NCBI GenBank assembly: GCA_946630765.1
Contig: CAMOZF010000103.1
Location: 1-6,649, forward strand
DNA from: an uncultured Lachnospiraceae bacterium
Lineage (GTDB): Bacteria > Bacillota_A > Clostridia > Lachnospirales > Lachnospiraceae
Direction of reading: 5' to 3'
Length of the DNA: 6,649 nt
The notes under the pieces were generated by a model. That model did not search any database. It was not told the origin of the DNA and saw only the letters and a program-made list of their open reading frames with translations. A program made the translations under genes and the position numbers. This document shows positions 1 through 5,274 of the stretch, piece after piece; position 1 is the first letter of the stretch, and every line of letters begins with the position of its first letter.

Positions 1-21
1 TTTACTGTATGACAGCCCCTG

Positions 22-714
22 TCAGCCCTGCCCGGTGACGGCCATTTCCTTGACGACGCCGTCGCGGATGGAGAGGACGCGGTCGGCGTAGTCGGCGGAC
101 TGGCGGTCGTGCGTGGCCATGATGATGGTCTGGCTGTAGACCCTGGAGGCGCGCGACAGAAGGCGGATGACTTCTCTGGAGGTCGCGGCGTCGAGGTTTC
201 CGGTCGGTTCGTCGGCAAGGATCACGGCGGGCCGGATTGCAAGGGCTCTTGCGATTGCGGTCCGCTGCTGCTGTCCACCGGACATTTCGCCGGGGAACTT
301 ATCTTTGCAGTCTTCGATTCCGAGGGTCTTCATGATGCCGAGGATCGTTTCTTCCTCTTCTTTTCTGTCGTCGAGCCGGATCGGCATGATGATATTTTCA
401 TAGGCCGTATATTCGGGGAAGAGACTGTAGTCCTGATGAACAAATCCGACCTTCCTCCTTCTGAGTCTCGACAGGGCATTGTCGGAAAGCTTCAGCACAC
501 TTTTCCCCTGAAGGAGAATGTCGCCCTGATCCGGCACATCCAAGGTCCCGAGAAGGTTCAGAAGGGTCGATTTCCCGGAACCGGATTTTCCGACAATAAC
601 CGTGAACTCGCCTTCCGAAAAGCTCAGTGTACAGGGTTTCAGCGCCTCCACGGCAACCGCGGAGGAATGATAGGTCTTCGCAATATCAAGCGCTTCCAAA
701 ATGATCGAACTCAT
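22..714 (-). CDS. ABC transporter ATP-binding protein, LolD/MacB type (exporter partner of the FtsX-like permease)
   Basis: This 230-residue protein is a complete nucleotide-binding domain that hydrolyses ATP at the cytoplasmic face to drive the adjacent permease. All motifs are visible: Walker [10 protein letters not shown] (residues 42-50), Q-loop Gln94 in VHQDY, ABC signature MSGGQQQR (144-151), Walker B VILADEP (164-170, with Asp168 and Glu169), D-loop NLD (173-175) and switch His202 in ATHD. The stretch around residues 52-112 (LNLLGTLD, then [28 protein letters not shown]) is typical of the LolD/MacB/FtsE group, which pairs with FtsX-like permeases, and the length is normal for that group. 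The ATG overlaps the permease stop as ATGA, and a strong ribosome binding site lies in the last permease codons, so the two are translated together. The substrate is unknown. The gene appears intact; only 21 bases follow its stop in the window. Confidence 0.96.
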   Translation of the reverse strand: MSSIILEALDIAKTYHSSAVAVEALKPCTLSFSEGEFTVIVGKSGSGKSTLLNLLGTLDVPDQGDILLQGKSVLKLSDNALSRLRRRKVGFVHQDYSLFPEYTAYENIIMPIRLDDRKEEEETILGIMKTLGIEDCKDKFPGEMSGGQQQRTAIARALAIRPAVILADEPTGNLDAATSREVIRLLSRASRVYSQTIIMATHDRQSADYADRVLSIRDGVVKEMAVTGQG

Positions 715-3332
715 AGGATTCCCTCCTTCTCCATTGCGCGCTTCCCGGTATGATAGCCGAAAAGGACCAGTCCGAGAAACAACAGTATGACAAACAGTAA
801 AAGATACTGGATTCCCGAACGAAAAAGCACACTTTCCAGAGATAAAAGCAGGTGTTTATCCGTCCATTTTTTGAGAAAAACGGATTCGGTGAGGCCCGGC
901 GAGGAACTGAAGCTCTTGTAGGCCGAGACGAAAAACCAGACCACACCCGCCAAAAAGCCCAGGAAAACCGGAAGGGCTTCCCGGCTCTCCGCGCGGAGAA
1001 GCATCAGACGGTACTTGTGCGCGTTCAGGCCGATTGCCCGGAGCCGTCTGCTTTCCGCCGCATTTTCCGACGCCCGGATCTCTGCAAAGTTTTTCATGAT
1101 GATCAGGTACACGATGACCGTCATCAGCCCGAGCATTCCGTAGATCAGAAGCGGCCGTACCGCATACAGCAGAATGGACGATCTCTTGGATTCCGCCCAG
1201 TTGTAGAATTCTTTGTTCCTGAAGCCTGCCGCATAGGCGGAAAGAATCTTATCCGTCGCTTCATAGGACGAAAAGCTGTTGAAATGGAACAGAAAATGAT
1301 TGTCGACATATTCCGGCACTGGATTCTCGAGAAGACGAAGCTCCTCCTTCAGGCCGTCCGCCATAAAGACCGTGAACATGGTATTCATTACATAATTCAT
1401 ATAGCTGTACGGCAGAATGCCCCGCTGTAATACGGATGCGGGAACTTCCAGACTGTGCTTTTCATCAACAGTAAAGATCCGGATCAGATCGCCGTCCTGG
1501 GGCGGAAGGCCTTCCGGCAGGGGTTCCTGTCCGCTTACCGTGAACAGCTCCTCGGGAACCGTCATAAAGATTCTTTCTCCCCGAAGGACCTGTTCAATCT
1601 GTTCTTCACTGAGCGAGGCGCCGAAATCTTTCAGCATCTTCCGGAATTTCCCGGGCTCCGATACCGTATTGATCGCACAGAGCGTCTTTTCAGGCAGCGT
1701 ATGATACTTTGTTTCCCCGTCAAAGTAATACCCGGTCTGAAGGTCCGGCCGCTCGCTGATCCCCTCAAATGTAATGAAATGCGTCGTATCCCAGACCATG
1801 CCCTCAACACTGTCAATGCCGGGGCCGGATGAAAGCTGCGCGATTTCTCCGGGATCCGGGCCGTAGCCGGGATCAATCACGAGCCCGCCGGTTGTTCCCC
1901 CATCGATGATCTCCTCTCCGTCTTCGGAAATCATCCGGTATTCATATTCCAGCTGTTCCGGCGCAAAAACCGTCAGTTCAAAATCCGGCCGTTTGTTTTC
2001 GTCGGAATAATACCGCAGCGCGTCATAAACCGCTTTTCCGCAGAACAGCATAAAAGAGACGGCCACCACGGTAAAAACCGCTGCCGCGAGCCCTGCGCGC
2101 CTTTTCAGGATCCGGCGGCGCAGGAAGAAGTCCTCGCCCGGGGCCTTCAGCCGCGGAAGCCTTCTTCGGATCGTCCGAAGCTGCGAAGGCCTCAGCGCCT
2201 TCGCTTCCTTCCCGGGTTCTCGGCTTCCGGAGCGAAGGACGATCAGAAGAACCGCCAGTAAGACAGACCCGAAAACCGCCCCAAGCTGTACGAGAAAGAC
2301 CTTCCCTTCAAAGGCGAAAAAGCCCTGAAGTCCGAGCGCGCCGGCACTGATCCTGCAGATGATAAAGGCCGCAAGATACGAAAGCCCGATGCCGAGCGCC
2401 GCCGGGACGGCTGCGGAAATGCCGCATTCCAGCGCCAGAATTCCCGAAAGCTTCCATCTCGTACAGCCAAGCATCCGAAGCCTGTACAGCGCCTCCCGCC
2501 GTCTGTCGGCATAGGACGACAGGACGAAGCTGATCGCAAAGGCCGCAAGGACAATCAGCATCACGCGCACCTGCCAGAAAGACGCGTCCCCGAATATTCC
2601 GGTGTCATAGGTATAGGAATTGAAACTCAGCGCGATTTCCTGATCGGAAACCGTCTTCGAGAAGGCGTCGTAGAATTCCCCGGCATCCACCTTCCGAAGC
2701 GACGGATCCATCCGGTAAAAGGTCCGGCTGTCGATTTCCTCCCCGTAGCTGCCAAGCTCTTCCTCTGTTACCAGAAAATCCGGGTAATAAAACGGCGCGA
2801 TCGCTATCCACTGCCCGCTGAAGGGCTTCAGGATTCCGACCAGGGTATAGCTTTTCTCGATAAGCTCTTCCTCTTCTCCTTCCGTTTTGTAGTAGAAGCG
2901 GATCTGCTGCCCCGTCTCATAGCTGTAGCCGAGCTTTGAAAGCGTCGAGAGATCAGCCGCAATTTCATCGTTCTTCTCAGGGAAATGGCCTTCATAGAGG
3001 GAAATCCGTGAAAAAGACAGAATCTCTTCATCCGCAGATCCGATCTTCCTCCCGAGCATCTTTCCGTTCTCATCCGTCAGCCGGACGCCGGAGCATTTCA
3101 GGCTTCCCTTCCCGATCAGATACGGATGCGCCAGATTTTCCGAATCGGACGCAATGATCCAGTCGCCGTAGCTGTCCCTGTTTTTCTCCAGCAGGTAGAA
3201 CTTCAAAATGCTCCCCGCCATCAGAACGCCGGACATGAAAAACGCAGCGATCAGCGTGACAATAAAGGTCAGCGTGAGTTCCTTTTTTCTCCGCCGCATT
3301 CCGGTAAGAATCATTTCAATCACAGTCATCAC
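711..3332 (-). CDS. FtsX-like ABC transporter permease with two large extracellular domains (MacB/FtsX family)
   Basis: This 873-residue membrane protein is the transmembrane half of an ABC exporter. The predicted order is: helix 1 (about 20-43), extracellular domain 1 (44-253), helices 2-4 (about 254-274, 296-327, 344-366), a basic cytoplasmic linker (367-411), helix 5 (412-432), extracellular domain 2 (433-717), and helices 6-8 (about 720-746, 786-804, 841-861). It is therefore a tandem duplication of the four-helix FtsX unit. The cytoplasmic segment after helix 2 (RRREALYRLRMLGCTRWKL, 277-295) and its counterpart after helix 6 (about 750-785, with RRLRAIG) match the ATPase-coupling region of FtsX permeases. 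The first codon is GTG at 3332 and the second is ATG at 3329; a GAGGAAG-AAAGGA stretch upstream can serve either, so the true length is 872 or 873. It has its own promoter and probable operator upstream. The two extracellular domains are not recognisable beyond a general MacB-like layout, and the substrate is unknown. The fold call is firm; a specific function is not. Confidence 0.93.
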   Translation of the reverse strand: MMTVIEMILTGMRRRKKELTLTFIVTLIAAFFMSGVLMAGSILKFYLLEKNRDSYGDWIIASDSENLAHPYLIGKGSLKCSGVRLTDENGKMLGRKIGSADEEILSFSRISLYEGHFPEKNDEIAADLSTLSKLGYSYETGQQIRFYYKTEGEEEELIEKSYTLVGILKPFSGQWIAIAPFYYPDFLVTEEELGSYGEEIDSRTFYRMDPSLRKVDAGEFYDAFSKTVSDQEIALSFNSYTYDTGIFGDASFWQVRVMLIVLAAFAISFVLSSYADRRREALYRLRMLGCTRWKLSGILALECGISAAVPAALGIGLSYLAAFIICRISAGALGLQGFFAFEGKVFLVQLGAVFGSVLLAVLLIVLRSGSREPGKEAKALRPSQLRTIRRRLPRLKAPGEDFFLRRRILKRRAGLAAAVFTVVAVSFMLFCGKAVYDALRYYSDENKRPDFELTVFAPEQLEYEYRMISEDGEEIIDGGTTGGLVIDPGYGPDPGEIAQLSSGPGIDSVEGMVWDTTHFITFEGISERPDLQTGYYFDGETKYHTLPEKTLCAINTVSEPGKFRKMLKDFGASLSEEQIEQVLRGERIFMTVPEELFTVSGQEPLPEGLPPQDGDLIRIFTVDEKHSLEVPASVLQRGILPYSYMNYVMNTMFTVFMADGLKEELRLLENPVPEYVDNHFLFHFNSFSSYEATDKILSAYAAGFRNKEFYNWAESKRSSILLYAVRPLLIYGMLGLMTVIVYLIIMKNFAEIRASENAAESRRLRAIGLNAHKYRLMLLRAESREALPVFLGFLAGVVWFFVSAYKSFSSSPGLTESVFLKKWTDKHLLLSLESVLFRSGIQYLLLFVILLFLGLVLFGYHTGKRAMEKEGIL
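721..728 (-). promoter_or_regulatory. Strong ribosome binding site of the ATPase gene
   Basis: The minus strand reads AAGGAGGG followed by six bases and then ATG at 714. The motif lies inside the final Glu-Lys-Glu-Gly codons of the permease gene. It is the best Shine-Dalgarno sequence in the window and supports the chosen ATPase start. Confidence 0.8.
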
Positions 3333-3334
3333 CG

Positions 3335-3347
3335 TCCTTTCTTCCTC
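3335..3347 (-). promoter_or_regulatory. Ribosome binding region of the permease gene (decides between GTG and ATG start)
   Basis: The minus strand carries GAGGAAG (3347-3341) immediately followed by AAAGGA (3340-3335). GAGGAAG sits 8 bases before the GTG at 3332. AAGGA sits 5 bases before the ATG at 3329. Both starts are plausible and differ by one residue; ATG is slightly preferred as the commoner initiator. Confidence 0.55.
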
Positions 3348-3368
3348 TGTCTGATTCCTACAGTGACG

Positions 3369-3374
3369 ATTATA
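3369..3374 (-). promoter_or_regulatory. -10 element of the permease-ATPase promoter
   Basis: The minus strand reads a perfect TATAAT. Transcription would begin near 3362, giving a leader of about 30 bases before the permease start. With a 17-base spacer the -35 hexamer would be AGGTTC (3397-3392), which is a poor match to TTGACA; 16 and 18 base spacers are no better. A good -10 without a -35 suggests a promoter that needs an activator, and the direct repeats upstream are the likely site. Confidence 0.72.
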
Positions 3375-3383
3375 CGGCCGTAT
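3372..3383. repeat. 12-bp perfect palindrome overlapping the -10 element
   Basis: ATACGGCCGTAT is a perfect inverted repeat with no spacer. It fills the space between the downstream TGTAAGG repeat and the -10 and includes the first three bases of TATAAT. It could be the site of a dimeric repressor or a chance feature; nothing nearby encodes an obvious candidate repressor. Confidence 0.4.
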
Positions 3384-3401
3384 CCTTACAGGAACCTTAC
3401 A
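3384..3401 (-). promoter_or_regulatory. Tandem heptamer operator, probable binding site of the neighbouring OmpR/PhoB-type regulator
   Basis: On the minus strand, TGTAAGG (3401-3395), the spacer TTCC and a second identical TGTAAGG (3390-3384) form a 7+4+7 direct repeat with an 11-bp period, about one helical turn. The downstream copy ends 9 bases before the -10 hexamer, and the pair covers the position where a -35 would be. OmpR/PhoB-family regulators bind head-to-tail repeats of this geometry, for example pho boxes and CiaR sites (hexamer, 5-base spacer, hexamer). I saw no other copy of TGTAAGG on either strand of the window. That the adjacent regulator binds here is an inference from geometry and gene context. 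Confidence 0.68.
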
Positions 3402-3430
3402 AAGGGCGGAGAAAAACCTGCTTTTCTCTG

Positions 3431-4573
3431 TTATTTCAGAAGAACGTATTTCGGAAGAAGAACCGTGAAGCGAGCGCCGCCGTCCTCGGGATTTTCTGCG
3501 GTAATTCTGCCCTTATGGCCCTCCACGATCAGTCTGACCAGATTCAGCCCGAGCCCGACATGGCCCTTTTTCATCGTCTTTGTGCGGTAGAAGCGGTCAA
3601 AAAGCTGCGGAAGGTCCTCCTCGGAAATCCCCGGGCCGTAGTCACGAAGCGTGATGCGGTATTCCTCCGGCAGATCCTCGAGAAGAAGCTTCGGCGAAGT
3701 GCCCGACCTTCCGTGTACCTGCGCGTTCACGAGGAGGTTATTCAGCGCCTCCCGGATCCATGTCGGACTGCCCTGATAAATAAATGCGCCATTGTCCGGC
3801 TCGAGAAGCATTTCCGGGCGCACCTCCTCCGGAATGTCCGAAAGAAGCTCCTCCGAAAGGGCCCGCAGGCTGAAGGGCTCGGCCTCGAAAAGGACCTCGC
3901 CCGCCTCCATCCGTCCGATATTCAGAAGCCGCCGCACAAGCTCTCCGATGCCTTCAATGTGCGAAATGCACTCCTGAACCCGCGTGATCAGGCTGTCACT
4001 GCCGTCCTTCACCTCTTCCTGCAGAAGATCGAGAGAGGTGAGCGCCCTTGAAAGCGGCGTCTTGATCTGATGCGCGATGTTTTCTATGAATTCTCGGAGT
4101 CTCTGATTTTCTGAAGAAAGGCTCTGAAGCGCGCTGTTCCGGTCTCGAAGAAGCGTCATCTCATGCTCCTTTTCCTGAAGCATTTTACGAAGGCGCTTTC
4201 GAAGCTCCAGCGCGATAAGGATCAGAAGGCCCGAAAGAAGGAGCCCGAGAAGAAGGCTCCCGAACAGTATTTCGGGGTCTCTTAAACGTTCCCTGAGCAC
4301 CGGGAAGGCCTGATCGGTATAGGCCAGCGACTGAAGCACCTCCTGACCGGAAAGGACGCCTTCTCTGCTGGGCTTCGTCGTATACAGAAGCCGCGCGACG
4401 TCCGCTTCCCTGTCGGGGATTTCCTCGTGAATCCGCGCGATGAAGGCCGCTTCGTAGCGAAGGACCGCCCGCTCCTTCAAAAGAACTGCTAAAAAAGGCA
4501 GCGCCGCGGTAAGAAGTACTGCCGCGGCTGCTGCCGTTATCAAAAGCCTGTTTGCCGAATCTGTATTTTTCAT
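3431..4573 (-). CDS. Sensor histidine kinase of the two-component system
   Basis: This 380-residue membrane kinase is expected to autophosphorylate on His168 and pass the phosphate to the neighbouring response regulator. It has an N-terminal helix (about 10-32), an extracellular loop of about 70 residues (33-102), a second helix (103-123) and a charged, probably coiled-coil linker (124-160). The HisKA motif is NIAHQIKTPLSRAL (165-178). The ATPase domain has the N-box LNNLLVNA (277-284, Asn283), the G1 box DYGPGI (311-316), the F-box LFDRFYR (324-330) and the G2 box GHVGLGLNL (337-345). All catalytic boxes look intact. No HAMP domain is obvious. The sizeable outer loop distinguishes it from Bce-type kinases, which have almost none. 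The ATG at 4573 lies 6 bases after the regulator stop, with GGTGA, overlapping that stop codon, as a modest ribosome binding site. The outer loop matches no domain I can name, so the signal is unknown. Confidence 0.95.
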   Translation of the reverse strand: MKNTDSANRLLITAAAAAVLLTAALPFLAVLLKERAVLRYEAAFIARIHEEIPDREADVARLLYTTKPSREGVLSGQEVLQSLAYTDQAFPVLRERLRDPEILFGSLLLGLLLSGLLILIALELRKRLRKMLQEKEHEMTLLRDRNSALQSLSSENQRLREFIENIAHQIKTPLSRALTSLDLLQEEVKDGSDSLITRVQECISHIEGIGELVRRLLNIGRMEAGEVLFEAEPFSLRALSEELLSDIPEEVRPEMLLEPDNGAFIYQGSPTWIREALNNLLVNAQVHGRSGTSPKLLLEDLPEEYRITLRDYGPGISEEDLPQLFDRFYRTKTMKKGHVGLGLNLVRLIVEGHKGRITAENPEDGGARFTVLLPKYVLLK

Positions 4574-4579
4574 TGTCTG

Positions 4580-4584
4580 TCACC
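4580..4584 (-). promoter_or_regulatory. Ribosome binding site of the kinase gene, overlapping the regulator stop codon
   Basis: The minus strand reads AAAGGGTGA, then six bases, then the kinase ATG at 4573. GGTGA can pair with the 16S rRNA tail and includes the TGA stop of the regulator, which implies coupled translation of the two genes. Confidence 0.5.
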
Positions 4585-5272
4585 CTTTATGGTTTCTGTT
4601 TACCGTGCCTGTGAAGCGATAGCCGAAGCCTCTCACCGTCTCGATCAGTTCCTTCGGGATGGCTTTCCGGAGCCGGCTGATCTGGACGGTCAGGGTATTG
4701 TCCTCCAGAAGCTCGTCCATCGATTCCCGATCCAGTGCCGAAAGAAGCCGGTCCCTTTTCAGAAGGATCCCCGGATTCTGCATAAAAAGCGCGAGAAGCC
4801 GGTACTCCGTCGGCCGAAGGGAAAGCGGCACGTCGTGAAGCCTCACCTCATGGCTGCTCAAATTCAGCACGAGTCCGTCCGATTCCAGCACCTCCGCATC
4901 GGACAGCGTGTTCATCCGCCGAAGATTTGCCCGGATCCGCGAAAGAAGCTCCGCCTGCCGGAAAGGCTTCGTGATGTAGTCGTCCGCCCCGAGATCGAGC
5001 GCCCGGATCACGGACGGCTCATCGTCGCAGGCCGTGAGAAACAGGACCGGCGCATGGCTCAGGCTTCGCACCTTCTTCAAAAGCTCAAAGCCGTCCATAT
5101 CCGGAAGCCACAAATCCAGAAGGAAAAGTGCAATGTCCTTCTCCTTAAGAAGCACCTGCTCCGCTTCCCTTCCGTCCGCAGCGGCGATCACCTGATAATT
5201 TTCCCGCTGAAGAAGCGTTCGGACGTCTCTTCTCAGGTAAAAATCATCTTCAACAAACAATATCTTAACCAT
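4580..5272 (-). CDS. OmpR/PhoB-family response regulator
   Basis: This 230-residue cytoplasmic transcription factor has a receiver domain (1-120) and a C-terminal winged-helix DNA-binding domain (about 128-222). Receiver residues are all present: acidic pocket Glu8-Asp9-Asp10, phosphoacceptor Asp53 in LLDLWLPDMDG, Thr80 in LFLTA, and Lys102 in ITKPF. The winged helix shows LRPTEYRLLALFMQNPG (152-168), the recognition helix region DNTLTVQISRLRKAI (191-205) and the wing ETVRGFGYRF (211-220). I start the gene at ATG 5272 because MVKILFVEDD is the usual receiver N-terminus; the reading frame stays open 38 codons further upstream, but that part overlaps the previous gene and does not look like a receiver. 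No Shine-Dalgarno is visible. The start is 2 bases after the previous stop, so coupled translation is likely. Its probable target is the tandem TGTAAGG site before the permease gene. Confidence 0.95.
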   Translation of the reverse strand: MVKILFVEDDFYLRRDVRTLLQRENYQVIAAADGREAEQVLLKEKDIALFLLDLWLPDMDGFELLKKVRSLSHAPVLFLTACDDEPSVIRALDLGADDYITKPFRQAELLSRIRANLRRMNTLSDAEVLESDGLVLNLSSHEVRLHDVPLSLRPTEYRLLALFMQNPGILLKRDRLLSALDRESMDELLEDNTLTVQISRLRKAIPKELIETVRGFGYRFTGTVNRNHKG

Positions 5273-5274
5273 AG

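Noticed and set aside
10..24. Inverted repeat TGACAG-CCC-CTGTCA at the end of the ATPase gene as a terminator.
   Set aside because: The stem is only 6 bp, overlaps the stop codon, and is followed on the minus strand by TACAGTAAA rather than a T-run; the window ends too soon to judge further.
3409..3428. Hairpin GAGAAAA-N6-TTTTCTC just after the kinase stop as a terminator between the two transcription units.
   Set aside because: The 7-bp stem is mostly A-T pairs and no T-run follows it (the next bases are CGCCC), so it is unlikely to stop transcription; read-through from the kinase into the permease remains possible.
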